Assembly: GCF_027579695.1 (NCBI RefSeq)
Contig: NC_083571.1
Coordinates: forward strand, 34,259,443-34,323,442
Reading direction: 5' to 3'
Length of the DNA: 64,000 nt
Source of the DNA: Neoarius graeffei
Lineage: Eukaryota; Chordata; Actinopteri; Siluriformes; Ariidae
In this document: piece after piece, positions 10,389 to 21,732 of the stretch
Position numbering within the stretch: the first letter of the stretch is position 1
Layout of the letters: every line of letters begins with the position of its first letter
Position numbers and translations under genes: made by a program
Notes under the pieces: generated by a model
The model's database searches: none
Told to the model about the DNA's origin: nothing
What the model saw: the letters and a program-made list of their open reading frames with translations, nothing else

Positions 10389-11915
10389 ATGGAGTGGACA
10401 AGGCTTCTCTTTTCTCTCACTCTCTTCTTTGTCTATGCTGGTGTGTTCACGATTGAGACCTTACACAAAATCGAGGATCTAAAAAGCAAAAAGTTTGGTC
10501 ATGAATACCCACGCCATGGTCTTCTCCTGCTGCACTGGTTAGCCAACCACATCTCCATCAATCAATCAGAAGACATCCTGCTTGATTTTGATCCTGTTCG
10601 GCAGGACTATGGCTTCCAGTATTATGAGAACACCAATAATACCAATACTGCCTTTCTGCATTTGAATGACTCAGGTGATAGGGTGTACTACTCTTTGGGC
10701 AGTCTCAGTTCAGAGTCTGTCCGAACTAAGCTGCCTCTGTATGTCACCCAAGACTACTATAATGCCTTTGAGGACCCCAAGAGAGACCTGGACCGCATAG
10801 TCCTCCAAGTACAAAGGGGCAACCCAAGCCAAGCAGATAAAGTGTACATCACACAAGCAGTGATCAATAAGCAAGAGGTGGACTATGACCCAGATGAAAC
10901 TTTTGAGATCAGTCCTAAACTCTTGACACAAATACAGATTCTCAAAAACCCTCTTGATTTAATACAAGCCCTAGAATCACATGTGACTGGCATTCAAAAC
11001 TCAGATGATCCTAGACTTGTCCTCTCCAAAGACCAACTTCTCAAACACTTGAAATATACTGACAAAAGTCTTCAGACTATTTTTGAAGACCCAAGCATGA
11101 GGTGGCTTCTGATTCTGGCTGGATATGACATAGATAACAGGTACAACATCCATAAGAAAACTTGGTCCTGTTCAACTGCTGAGCTAATCCATCATGACCA
11201 AATCTCCAGTGAGCCTGAGACACTGTGTGAAGGCCATAGTACAGTAAAGATAGAGGTGAAAGCCACAGAAAATGGATATGCAAAAATCATTTGGAGTGGT
11301 ATACCAAAGAACATCATAGAACTGAACACTACTGTTGCCCTATTTAGTAGCGACACATCTAGTGATTTTCAGAGGTTCACAGACATCCTCGACCAAAGTT
11401 CAGGATTCTATGAAACCTACTTGGCGCTGAATCACGGACTTCAACCACGTCTGGTCACGTTCAATTTTGCCACCAAATATGGTTTCATTGGCTTCCATTA
11501 CTCAGTAATTTGGAGAGGACCACAGTTTGATGAGGCTAACGGAGTGATTCCTACCGAAATTTCTGGCTACAATGCAAGCCTTCAGCTTTACACCAATTGT
11601 GGCTACGCATGTGTTCGGATATATATCAGAAACTCTTTCACTGATTGGAAAAACGAGTTTGCCAACTCATGGGTGTCTTTCTACACCAGCCATCAAGATC
11701 GGGACAGAGACTATAAACATTATCAGTGGGTCACCAAGTTCAGGAAAGTTGATGACACTAAAGAATATCTAATCTATGAGTACGAGTCATCCATGAGTAT
11801 TGGACCTGGAGTCCAAGCTCGCTTTCTGTTCTCTGGCAAAAAACGTTTTTTTCTCATGTTGTCTTCTGCAATTGTAAAAGCTCGCACTGTTCCTTGGGAG
11901 AGCATGAATAACTAA
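10389..11915 (+). CDS. Uncharacterised secreted protein, family paralogue A
   Basis: This 508-residue protein is encoded in one uninterrupted exon. I do not recognise the family. It starts with a signal-peptide-like segment (residues 1-21, LLFSLTLFFVYAGVF) and has several N-glycosylation sequons (INQS, NDSG, NTTV, NASL), so it is probably secreted; no later membrane segment is seen. It aligns over its whole length with the gene at 25989-27455. Shared blocks include PRHGL-LLHW-AN, LDFDP, YYSLG-L, NLDR/DLDR, AGYDID-R, GYAKI-WSGIP, IW-GP-FD-AN, SLQLYT, YIR-SF-WK, WV-FY, YESS, IGPGVQARF and ART-PWE. I chose the ATG at 10389 over the one at 10371 because the paralogue starts at the equivalent residue and a splice acceptor ends at 10380, exactly 8 nt before it, which places the upstream ATG in the intron. 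A possible AATAAA lies at 12166-12171. Confidence 0.85.
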   Translation: MEWTRLLFSLTLFFVYAGVFTIETLHKIEDLKSKKFGHEYPRHGLLLLHWLANHISINQSEDILLDFDPVRQDYGFQYYENTNNTNTAFLHLNDSGDRVYYSLGSLSSESVRTKLPLYVTQDYYNAFEDPKRDLDRIVLQVQRGNPSQADKVYITQAVINKQEVDYDPDETFEISPKLLTQIQILKNPLDLIQALESHVTGIQNSDDPRLVLSKDQLLKHLKYTDKSLQTIFEDPSMRWLLILAGYDIDNRYNIHKKTWSCSTAELIHHDQISSEPETLCEGHSTVKIEVKATENGYAKIIWSGIPKNIIELNTTVALFSSDTSSDFQRFTDILDQSSGFYETYLALNHGLQPRLVTFNFATKYGFIGFHYSVIWRGPQFDEANGVIPTEISGYNASLQLYTNCGYACVRIYIRNSFTDWKNEFANSWVSFYTSHQDRDRDYKHYQWVTKFRKVDDTKEYLIYEYESSMSIGPGVQARFLFSGKKRFFLMLSSAIVKARTVPWESMNN

Positions 11916-12768
11916 TTGTATCAGAGTAAAATGCCTGAAGAAAATCCTGTATTGGAAACAAATGAGCATATGATGAAAATACACTGAGCTTCAAATATCA
12001 TTAGGCTAAAGATTCAGTTGTTTCAATGTCAGGTTTAATTCCAATGAAATGAATGGACACAGAGATGATAAACAGGAAAACAAATGTACACAATATTCTG
12101 TCTGGTTTATTTGGATGAATCTGCAAACAAAATGTGTGTAAAATGTTATATAAGATATTGAAAAAATAAAAATGATACCACAGCACTTGGTCAGAAGGTG
12201 CTGATTATATGGTGAGGCTTTCTGTAAAGAGACATTCATTCATTCATTCATGTATTTATGGAAGGGGTCTCCAGCATCAGCATGTTCAGTAAGTATTGCG
12301 ACACATACAAGCCAAGGAGTTTTGGGGTTTTATTCACATCAAAAGAGATAAATGAGAGCCTGGGGACGGGATAACTGTTTATAGCTGCTATAACATAAGT
12401 AGGGACAGGATGTAACATATTTCATGGACATTCCACATTAAATGTAACTATAAATGAATTAAAAAAAAGTATGACATAGCATTCTTGAATTTGTTCCAGT
12501 GCAAAACTAAACACTACATATAGGGGTGATCAATTTATTTTTGGGTTGAGGTGAGGGGTGACTTGGGAATTTATTTATTTATTTATTTTCAAATTGGACT
12601 TACTGCAAAACTATTCCTTTGATTCATTTGTTTTTAATTAGATCTAAAATGTTTGTGATGTGTCCAACAATAAAAAAAGATAAGCTTAAATTTGAAATCC
12701 TAGTTTTTACTTTTACACTTTCTTCATCTTCATTTTGGCAAAAATGTCTAAAATGACTCACAGGTGAC
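11916..12768. other. 3' UTR and intergenic sequence
   Basis: The probable 3' UTR of the preceding gene runs to about 12190, with AATAAA at 12166-12171. The rest is AT-rich with no recognised feature. Confidence 0.5.

Positions 12769-12839
<71 letters not shown>
12769..12839. repeat. (GATA)n microsatellite at a LINE 3' end
   Basis: About 17 units of GATA abut the 3' end of the minus-strand LINE that follows, so the tract probably grew from that LINE's tail. Confidence 0.95.
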
Positions 12840-13550
12840 TTATTGTCATTCACCTGTACTTTCAGAATGCACATTTGAGCAAAATTTCGTTCCACTGGCT
12901 TACGTCATAAAACTGCTGCATATAACTATTGCACATAGTCCGGTAAACACAATGTCAAATTTTACGATTTGATACTTTAAAAAAAAACTTGAATAAAATA
13001 TACTAACTATGCTACATATATTAAATATTAAGTATATTGCACAACAAAGGATATTATAGCAGCATGTAGGATATTGCACATATTCTGGATAATGAGGTAC
13101 TTGTCCAGATATATATGGTAGGGGATTATTTAGAGCTCAGGAGTCTGATGGCTTGGGGGGGAAAGCTGTTACAGAACCTGGTTGTTCTTCTCCGGATATT
13201 GTGGAACCTCCTGCCAGAGGGCAGCAGGGAGAACAGTCCGTGATGCGGATGGGTGAGGTCTTTTATAATGTTCTGAGCCCTGGTCAGACAGTGTTTGACT
13301 GCAATGTCTTGGATGGAAGGCAGAGACATCCCAGTGATCCTTTCTGCTGTCCTCACCACTCTTTGCATGAGGGTCAATGACATGACGCCTATATTTTCTG
13401 TCCAACTGCAATTTCTTCAGTTAAAAAGTGTTTAAATTTCATAATAATTTACCACATATATGTAGTACATGTGACCTCCATGGAACTAAATCTTTTTTTC
13501 AGAAATAATTAGTTAGCATGCAATTTTTTTGTCCTCAAAGTGTTAAAAAG

Positions 13551-15955
13551 TCATGTGGTGCGACCGTCCGACCTTAACTGCTGATTTTTAAACTTTTTAA
13601 AAATTACTCTAAATCTAATCAAATTTATTGTCTTTCTTTTTTGGCATATTTTCTGAAGTGTTTTGTAGTCCCACATGAAATTTCAGCTTTCTTGAATATA
13701 TATTTTCCCCATAATATACAAACAAATAATGTCCGAGCCTGTCTATTTTTCCAAATATCATGTGGTGCGACCATCAAGAAATTACCATTTTGGGACTTTT
13801 ATTTTAAATCCAAGTGAAAGACATGAAGTTGCATCATTCATCAATAGGCAAAGGACACATGGAATCAACAGGCAGGTCTGTAACCCTCTTTCATACATTT
13901 CTAAAAGTAATGATTTTAAGTGCTGTGATGCTGTTGCCATATTTGGATGTCATGCGGTATGAACCCAAAAAGAAAACTATAATACAGTTTTATTTACAAA
14001 TGTATATTTTGATAATATAGTTCAAGGTGACCTTCTGTCAGAAACCAGCTAGTTTCATTACAGTGGCTAATGCTAGGTCTGTAAATTTTCACTGAATCTA
14101 GAAAACATCATTTGGTGCGACCAATATCATGTGGTGCGACCATTGCAGGATACTTTGAATTACTTGTATACATTAAAGAGCTACATTTATTGTGCTTCAA
14201 AAGTTATTTTCATGATTAATACAAACAAAGGATTGATTGTAAAATATGTTTTTCCCATTTTTGAGTATTTTTTGTGTATTTCAGGAACAACGAGTTATAA
14301 TTCATATTTCATAGTATAATTAGAAAAAACATAAAAAGTAAGTGAGATCTTGTCACTGCGATAACATATATTTCCTATTTTATATATATTTATATATTTT
14401 AACTGTTTTTAATGTGGTTTTTTTTCAATCAGATGCCACTGTCCAGCAAAATAAAGACTGCCCGCCATAGGGAGCAGGTCAACTCTGACCCAGCAGTATT
14501 AGACCTCACCCCACCATCTATGGAGAGCATTCCACCAGCTCTCCTTAATGTAGCTGTAGCTCCCAACCCATCCGGAAATGTGAATCTAGTGGACCCAATA
14601 TTGAATGACGATTTTAGTCCACCAGTGGTGTCCACACCAGTGAGAGATGAGAGAAGGGATAAGTCAGGCCAGAAACTTTGCAAAAAATTGCAGCAGGAGA
14701 AGATAATGCTTAAAAAGCAAGTCTTGCATCTCAGGAAAAAGCTGATGGAAATGCAGAATAATGAAAAATAAAAGTAGAAAGCGTGAGATGAGAATGATGG
14801 AAATGCAAAGGAAAGTGAGAAGTGGAAAGGTCAAACAAAAGGGTCAGAAGAGACTGTCAGCTGAGAGAAAGCAAGCTGTTATACAGTTTTTGTTGAGAGA
14901 TGAAAACAGTTGCCTTCTACCTGGAAAAAAAGACACAATCACGAAAAATAAACAAAGAGTACAAAGAAGAGTCCTGATAAAGCCTCTCAAAGAGCTCCAC
15001 ACACAGTATCAAACAGAGGTAGAACAGCACCTGTTCATGTCTTACAGACAGTTTACCCGACACAGGCCCTTTTACATTACAGAGCCAAAGTTACGGGACC
15101 GAGATACATGTGCATGTTCAGAACATGAGAACATCCGACTGTTGGCGAACAAACTAGCGAAGACAGGGCTGCTGAAGACAACCAGTGCCTCGGAGTTAGT
15201 GGGAATGATTGTGTGTGACCCCAAAAACAAAGCATGTATGGATCGTGTGTGTCCCGAATGCTGCTTTGATGAAATCATCTTCCCGGAGACAGACAACTGT
15301 GAGACTACATCCTGGGAACAATGGGAGCGGGTGACATCAACTAATGGAGACAAAAACTTTGCACATGTTGTAGACTTGTTGTGCACTGTTGTGAATGAGA
15401 AAAAGTGAAAACTGAAATGACAATGTTGTGAAAAGAAGTAGACATGAAATGGAAAAAAAGATTAAATTTTCATTTTCACTGAGTGTTAAAAGGCAATAAA
15501 ATTTGATTTAATCATGCATGTTGCTTGCACTTTATCTGTTACTAATTTATTGCTATTTGTTTTGCCAATATGAGGATTTCCTGTCATTTGGTGCGACCAT
15601 GCATCATATGGCACGACCAAAAATAGCAGTAATTTTCTCAAAATAAGAATATGGCATTTCACTTCTATGGCTGGAATTTTAATAACTGACAAAGTTTACT
15701 TGGGTGGATGTTGTTCTTCAGGTATTTTTTCTTCATTTTGTACATTTTATAAGGAAAAGTCTTGTTTTAATTAGACGCAAGCAGGTGACTGCCATATTGG
15801 ACATCAAAAGAAAATAACAATATGCATTAAAAGTCAAAATAAATGTCAATGGGTTGTTTCTATACGCATCATACTACTCAGAACTTAGATTAATATCCAA
15901 ACCATGTTTTGGAAAATAAAACAATTTTAAGGTTATTCTCGGTCACACCACATGA
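13551..15955. repeat. Seven copies of a 16-bp motif TCATKTGGTGCGACCA
   Basis: Direct copies are at 13551-13566, 13758-13773, 14108-14123, 14127-14142, 15584-15599 and 15604-15619 (the last degenerate), and an inverted, one-base-different copy is at 15941-15955. All lie inside the 13371-16134 element, on both sides of its coding part and none within it. Four are arranged as two close pairs (14108/14127 and 15584/15604, starts 19-20 bp apart). This layout suggests protein-binding sites, for example for the transposase; that role is inference. Confidence 0.85.
14433..15408 (+). pseudogene. Transposon-borne uncharacterised protein, N-terminal part, frameshifted
   Basis: Two overlapping frames make one protein: 14433-14771 and 14761-15408, joined by a one-base shift near 14765. 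The first part is acidic and proline-rich and then becomes a Lys/Glu-rich coiled coil (LCKKLQQEKIMLKKQV). The second is basic and then shows a Cys-rich section (DRDTCACSEHEN, CDPKNKACMDRVCPEC) and a W-x-QW motif. I recall long fish and invertebrate uncharacterised proteins with this arrangement, followed by an RNase H-like region that is absent here. The start ATG directly follows a T-rich tract and CAG, so an acceptor at 14430-14432 is possible. The reading ends at 15406-15408. Confidence 0.6.
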
Positions 15956-16735
15956 CATTTTTTAAGGTTGTAGCCAATTCATGTACATAAAAAACACTAA
16001 AAATGCCCAATATGAATATCAAAAATATATTTATGCATACCTGACATTGTAAATATTTGAACATTCTCAATAGAAATTAATATTTTTTATATTTTAAAAT
16101 TTGCAAGTTGAAAATCCTTATCCGTCATTGACCCATGATCTTCCAGTCTGAGGCTGTGCAGTCCCCAAACCAGACAGAGATGCAGCTGGTCAGTACACTC
16201 TCTATAGTGCTCCTATAGAAAGTGGTGAGGATGGGAGGGGGGAAGTATGATCTTTTTATCCAGTGTAGAAAGTGCAGGCACTTCTGTGCTCTCTTCGCAA
16301 GAGAGGTAATGTTGAGGGACCAAATCAGACTGTCCGTGATCTGCACCCCCAGGAACTTGGTGCTGCTGGCTAACTCCACCGCGGTGTCATTGATGAGAAA
16401 TGGTGTGTGACTGTGCCTATTTCTTCTTAAGTCCACAATGATCTCATTTGTTTTTTTCAAAATTCAGGACCGGGTTGTTTTCATTGCACCAGTCCACCAG
16501 CTGTTTCATCTCTTCCCTGTAGGCCTGTTCATTGTCATCCTGAATGAGGCCAATCACTGTCGTGTCGTCTGCATACTTCACAATGTGATTTGTACTGAAC
16601 CTGGCCCAGCAGTCATGGGTCATCAGGGTGAACAGTAATGGACTCAGGACACAGCCCTGAGGGGAGCCGGTATTCAGGGAGATGGCGCTGGAGATGAGAC
16701 AGCTTTCCAGCCCATACAGATTGGACCAACTTGAA

Positions 16736-17996
16736 CTAAAATGATTATTGTAACTTTGGCTCCCTCTCCTGTCTCACTGGTTATTCAACAACACACTGGT
16801 TCACAATAGCCCCCAAGTATAAGTACATCATCACTTGTTTATCGCAATGCAATATGGGGGATAGCTGGGGTCAGTAGTGGTGCAATATAGCAAATGTTAG
16901 ATTACTTTTATGTGAGAGTGATGTGAGAGGAGTAATTTTGCCATGCTCTGTTGTGAAAGACAATGAAATTGGTGATTTAAAGAGGTGAATAACATGTCGA
17001 GGGTTTACAGCAGGAAAATCTGAATCCAAATCAAGCTTGGTGAGAAGGTAAGATATAAGTGAAAAGAATTCATACAACCTAGAGATTGACTGAGTCAATC
17101 TCTGTATAACAACGACATCAAATTTCAGAATGTCTTATCAAAACATTTATAAATGAGTAATTAGTTAAATAAAACTTGATATCAGGAAACATTACAAAAA
17201 AAATCTTTGGAAACCTGCTGATCTGCCATGTCATATTCAGTATATATGCATTTATTTCAATAAATGCCTTTAGTGAGGTACACTGAACATTATACATACC
17301 CGAAAGAGAACCCTTGGTGGTTTGGGTGTTTTATCAGTCCGACAGGCTCATTCAGCTGCCCAGTGATTTGGCACGTTGAGAGGCAAAGGCCAAAGAATGC
17401 TTCTTTGTTTTACAGGCTTTAGAATATCGCTAGTTTCAGACGATGAACAATGTCAATTGTTATAATCATCTATAACCAAATGCCATTCCACAGACCATGG
17501 AACTATTGCTGGGTCACAGTTTAAGGATGTCTTTTTCCCACCAGAGAAATGTAAGCTACAAACACTTGTCCATTTTGATTCAGATCAAAAGTTTTCATTG
17601 CGGATTAAACTTATCCATTTCTTTCTTCTCTTCTCCTTGATTGGCAGCTGAAAAAAGCTCAAGTTAGGTGTTCTCTTTGTTGTGGAGGCACAGTTAGGCA
17701 CACAGCAATTCACTTTAGGCATGGTTAAAACTGGTTAGACAGAACAATGCAGTGTTTAACAAAGGTGAAAGTAAACAATATAGCGGAGCTGACCCTGGGT
17801 ATCGCCCATAATGCATTGCGGTAAACAAGCAATGACGTAGTCAGGGGTTAGGGTTATTATACTATTTATAATCTTTTGTTTATCATAAAGTGCTCTTAGA
17901 AGTAAGCAAAAGGTTGTACAGTCTCCTGCTGCAGCTTTAAAATGAACGAGTAAAACTGGTTATATTTAGCATTCTAATTGAATTAAATAATACATG
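16736..17996. other. AT-rich intergenic sequence
   Basis: Nothing recognised on either strand. Confidence 0.5.
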
Positions 17997-18006
17997 AATG
18001 AAAAGC

Positions 18007-18385
18007 TGGGCGGCATGGTGGTGTAGTGGTTAGCACTGTCACCTCACAGCAAGAAGGTCCTGGGTTTGAGCCCAGCGGCCGGTGAGGGCCTTTCTGTGTG
18101 GAGTTTGCATGTTCTCCCCGTGTCCGCGTGGGCTTCCTCTGGGTGCTCCGGTTTCCCCCACAGTCCAAAGGCATGCAGGTTAGGCTAATTGGTGGCTCTA
18201 AATTGACCGTAGGTGTGAATGTGAGCGTGAATGGTTGTCTGTGTCTATGTGTCAGCCCTGCGATGACCTGGCAACTTGTCCAGGGCGTACCCTGCCTTTC
18301 GCCCGTAGTCAGCTGGGATAGGCTCCAGCTTGCCTGCGACCCTGTAGGACAGAATAAGCGGCTACAGATAATGGATGGATGGATG
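18007..18385 (+). mobile_element. tRNA-derived SINE, full length
   Basis: It has the tRNA-like head with boxes A and B, the conserved body and a (GGAT)n tail. The target duplication AATGAAAAGC is exact at 17997-18006 and 18386-18395. Confidence 0.95.
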
Positions 18386-18529
18386 AATGAAAAGCAGAAT
18401 CATAGAAATATTTACAGATTTTTTTTAGACTTCCAGTATTTCAGAATGAGCAGAAACAAAATATTTTGAACAGCTGATGTGGTAAAGTGAAAATGATATG
18501 ATATCTCATCTCGTCTCGTCTTCTTCCTC

Positions 18530-21166
18530 TTATCTGGAGCTGGGTTGCGGAGGCAGCAGTCTGAGCATGGAAGCCCAAACTTCCCTTTCCCCAGACATCT
18601 CAGCCAGCTCCTCGGGAAGAACACCGAGGCGTTCCCAGGTCAGCCGAGAGACATAGTCCCTCCAGCGTGTCCTGGGTCTTCCCCAGGGCCTCCTCCTGGG
18701 GGGACAAGCCTGGAACACCTCCCCAGGGAGGCGTCCAGGAGGTATCCGAAAGAGATGCCCGAGCCACCTCAGCTGATTCCTCTCGATGTGGAGGAGCAGC
18801 GGCTCTACTCCAAGCTCCTCCCGAGTGACTGTGCTTCTCACCCTATCTCTAAGGGAGCGCCCAGCCACCCTGCAAAGGAAACTCATTTCGGCCGCTTGTA
18901 TCCGCGATCTTGTTCTTTCGGTCATTACCCAAAGCTCATGACCATAGGTGAGAGTTGGAACATAGATCAACCGGTAAATCAAGAGCTTCGCCTTTTGGCT
19001 CAGCTCCTTCTTCACCATGACGGACCGGTAAAGCGACCGCATCACTGTGGAGGCCGCACCGATCTGCCTGTCAATCTCACACTCTATCCTTCCCTCACTT
19101 GTGAACAAGATCCCGAGATACTTAAACTCCTCCACTTGAGGCAGGACTTCTCCATCAACCTGGAGGGAGCAAGCCACCCTTTTCCGGTCGAGAACCATGG
19201 CCTCAGACTTGGAGGTGCTGATTCTCATCCCAGCCGCTTCACACTTGACTGCAAACTGCCCCAGTGCATGCTGAAGGTCCTGGTTTGAAGAAGCCAACAG
19301 GACAACATCATCCGCAAAAAGCAGAGATGAAATCCTGTGGTTCTCAAACAGGATTCCTTCCGGCCCCTGGCTGCGCCTAGAAATTCTGTCCATAAAAATT
19401 ATGAACAGAACCGGTGACAAAGGGCAGCTCTGCTGGAGTCCAACATGCACTGGGAACAGGTCTGACTTACTGCCGGCAATGCGAACCAGACTCCTGCTCT
19501 GTTCGTACAGGGACCGGACAGCCCTTAGCAAAGAGCCCCGAACCCCATACTCCTGAAGCACCCCCCACAGAATACCACGAGGGACACGGTCAAAGGCCTT
19601 CTCCAGATCCACAAAGCACATGTGGACTGGTTGGGCAAACTCCCATGAACCCTCGAGCACCCTATGAAGGGTATAGAGCTGGTCCAGTGTTCCGCGACCA
19701 GGACGAAAACCGCATTGTTCCATCTGGATCCGAGGTTCGACTATCGGCCAAATTCTCCTCTCCAGTACCCTGGAGTAAACCTTCCCTGGGAGGCTGAGAA
19801 GTGTGATTCCCCTATAATTGTAGCACACTCTCCGGTCCCCTTTCTTAAAAAGAGGGACCACCACCCCAGTCTGCCACTCCAGAGGCACTGTCCCCGACCA
19901 CCATGCGATGTTGCAGAGGCATGTCAGCCAAGACAGCCCCACAATATCCAGAGACTTGAGATACTCAGGGCGGATCTCATCCACCCCTGGTGCCTTGCCG
20001 CCGAGGAGCTTGCTAACCACCTCAGTGACCTCGGCTTGGGTAATGGATGAGTCCACCTCTGAGTCATCAGCCTCCACTTCCTCAGTGGAAGATGTGATGG
20101 TGGGATTGAGGAGATCCTCAAAATATTCCTTCCACCGCCTGACAATGTCCCCAGTCAAGGTCAACAGCTCCCCACCTGCACTGTAAACAGTGTTGGCAGG
20201 GTACTGCTTCCCTCTCCTGAGGTGCTGGATGGTTTGCCAGAATTTCTTCGAGGCCGACCGACAGTCCTCCTCCATGGCCTTACCGAACTCCTCCCAGTTC
20301 TGAGTTTTTGCCTCCGCAACTGCCCGAGCTGCGGCATGCCTGGCCTGCCGATACCTGTCAGCTGCCTCAGGAGTCCCGGAGGCCAACATGGCCCGATAGG
20401 ACTCCTTCTTCAGCTTGACGGCATCCCTTACTTCCAGTGTCCACCACTGGGTTCGGGGATTGCCGCCATGACAGGCACCGGAGACCTTGCGGCCACAGCT
20501 CCAAACAGCCGTGTCGACAATGGAGGCAGAGAACATGGTCCACTCAGACTCAATGTCCCCTGCCTCCCTCGGAAGCTGGGAGAAGCTCTCCCGGAGGTGG
20601 GAGTTAAAGACCTCCCCGACAGAGTGCTCAGCCAGACATTCCCAGCAGACCCTCACCAGACATTTGGGCCTGCCAGGTCTGTCTGGCTTCCTCCTCCGCC
20701 AGCGGATCCAACTCACCACCAGGTGGTGATCAGTTGACAGCTCAGCCCCTCTCTTCACCCGAGTGTCCAAGACATGGGGCCAGAGATCCGATGAAACGAC
20801 AACAAAGTCGATCATCAACCTCCAACCTAAGGTGTCCTGGTGCCACGTGCACTTATGGACACCCCTATGCTTGAACATGGTGTTTGTTATGGACAAACCA
20901 TGACTAGCACAGAAGTCCAATAAGAAAACACCACTTGGGTTCCGATCGGGGAGGCCGTTCCTCCCAATCACACCCCTCCAGGTGTCACTGTCATCGCCCA
21001 TGTGAGCGTTGAAGTCCCCCAGTAGAACAATGGAGTCCCAAGTCTGAGCACCTCTCAGTACCTCTCCCTGGGACTCCAAGAAGGCCAGATACTCTATACT
21101 GCTATTCGGCCCGTAGGCACAAACAACAGCAAGAGCCCTCTCCCCAATCCGAAGGCGCAGAGGCAA
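18530..21166 (-). CDS. LINE endonuclease (C-terminal part) plus reverse transcriptase
   Basis: This 878-residue frame is unbroken. Residues about 1-150 are the rear of an AP-type endonuclease (GDFNAHMG, then STDHHLV). Residues about 380-680 are the reverse transcriptase, with [31 protein letters not shown] and the catalytic FADDVVLLA. The C-terminal part ([18 protein letters not shown]) is usual for this LINE group. The first Met here is not the natural start: the endonuclease N-terminus lies upstream in another frame, behind a stop and a frameshift near 21170-21300. Reverse transcription activity could survive, but target cutting is probably lost. Confidence 0.85.
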   Translation of the reverse strand: MPLRLRIGERALAVVCAYGPNSSIEYLAFLESQGEVLRGAQTWDSIVLLGDFNAHMGDDSDTWRGVIGRNGLPDRNPSGVFLLDFCASHGLSITNTMFKHRGVHKCTWHQDTLGWRLMIDFVVVSSDLWPHVLDTRVKRGAELSTDHHLVVSWIRWRRRKPDRPGRPKCLVRVCWECLAEHSVGEVFNSHLRESFSQLPREAGDIESEWTMFSASIVDTAVWSCGRKVSGACHGGNPRTQWWTLEVRDAVKLKKESYRAMLASGTPEAADRYRQARHAAARAVAEAKTQNWEEFGKAMEEDCRSASKKFWQTIQHLRRGKQYPANTVYSAGGELLTLTGDIVRRWKEYFEDLLNPTITSSTEEVEADDSEVDSSITQAEVTEVVSKLLGGKAPGVDEIRPEYLKSLDIVGLSWLTCLCNIAWWSGTVPLEWQTGVVVPLFKKGDRRVCYNYRGITLLSLPGKVYSRVLERRIWPIVEPRIQMEQCGFRPGRGTLDQLYTLHRVLEGSWEFAQPVHMCFVDLEKAFDRVPRGILWGVLQEYGVRGSLLRAVRSLYEQSRSLVRIAGSKSDLFPVHVGLQQSCPLSPVLFIIFMDRISRRSQGPEGILFENHRISSLLFADDVVLLASSNQDLQHALGQFAVKCEAAGMRISTSKSEAMVLDRKRVACSLQVDGEVLPQVEEFKYLGILFTSEGRIECEIDRQIGAASTVMRSLYRSVMVKKELSQKAKLLIYRLIYVPTLTYGHELWVMTERTRSRIQAAEMSFLCRVAGRSLRDRVRSTVTREELGVEPLLLHIERNQLRWLGHLFRIPPGRLPGEVFQACPPRRRPWGRPRTRWRDYVSRLTWERLGVLPEELAEMSGEREVWASMLRLLPPQPSSR

Positions 21167-21291
21167 CCCTCTAGTTCACTGGGGTAAACTCCAACACATG
21201 GCAGCTGAGCTGGGGAGCTATAAGCAAGCCCACACCAGCCCGCCGCCGCTCACCATGGGCGACTCCAGAGAAGTGGAGAGTCCAGCCCCTC

Positions 21292-21732
21292 TCAAGGAGC
21301 TGGGTTCCGGAGCATGGAGGTGAGCCCGACTATCTCTAGCCGGTACCTCTCAACCTCCCGCACAAGCTCAGGCTCTTTCCCCCCCAGCAAAGTGACATTC
21401 CATGTCCCAACAGCTAGCTGCTGTGTTCGGGGATCAGGTCGTCGAGGCCCCTGCCTTCGACTGCCACCCAATCCACACTGCACCAGCCCCCTACAGCTAC
21501 CTCTGTGGGTGGTGAACCCACAGGAGGTCAGGCCCACGTCACCACTTCGGGCTGAGCCTGGCCGGGCCCCATGGGCAAAGGCCCAGCCACCAAGTGCTCG
21601 CATACGAGCCCCAACCCCGGGCCTGGCTCCAGGGTGGGGCCCCAGCTGCACCATACAGGGCGATGTCACGGTCCTTGATTGATTGTTATCCATAAGGGGT
21701 TTTGGTGAACTGCTCTTGGTCTGGTCTGTCAC
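21292..21732 (-). pseudogene. LINE 5' region and endonuclease N-terminus, out of frame
   Basis: The end of this reading (QLAVGTWNVTLLGGKEPEL, then RYRLEIVGLTS) is the first block of an AP endonuclease. It loses frame near 21300, and a TAG plus frame change near 21170-21180 separates it from the open reading at 18530-21166. The N-terminal 90 residues are low-complexity Gly/Arg/Pro and may be untranslated. Confidence 0.65.

Larger units (their letters stand above)
13371..16134 (+). mobile_element. Unclassified 2764-bp DNA transposon with 11-bp inverted ends
   Basis: The left end is GGGTCAATGAC and the right end GTCATTGACCC, an exact 11-bp inverted repeat. A 4-bp target duplication ATGA lies at 13367-13370 and 16135-16138; its removal restores the interrupted LINE reading frame. 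Inside are a frameshifted N-terminal part of an uncharacterised protein (14433-15408) and seven copies of TCATKTGGTGCGACCA. The protein is too short to be a full transposase, so this looks like an internally deleted, non-autonomous copy. A 4-bp duplication is compatible with superfamilies such as Sola, but no assignment is possible from the sequence alone. Confidence 0.8.
12840..16735 (-). mobile_element. L2/Rex1-type LINE 3' part, split by a DNA element
   Basis: The pieces are 12840-13370 and 16139-16735, on the minus strand. The right piece reads GSPQGCVLSPLLFTLMTHDC, KYADDTTV and STKFLGV; the left piece reads QRVVRTAERITGM and LFSLLPSGRR, ending in a 3' UTR and GATA tail. Removing 13371-16134 plus one 4-bp copy joins the two readings in frame (SDWKIM then QRVVR), so the LINE was whole when it was hit. 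It is 5'-truncated near 16735. Confidence 0.85.

Noticed and set aside
13153..13380. Plus-strand 75-codon reading
   Set aside because: Antisense of the L2-type reverse transcriptase fragment.
13551..15955. Repeated motif considered as a CRISPR-like array
   Set aside because: Irregular spacing, mixed orientation, vertebrate context and location inside a transposon.
18545..20737. Several plus-strand readings of 80-247 codons
   Set aside because: All lie opposite the RTE-like LINE coding strand and show no family features.
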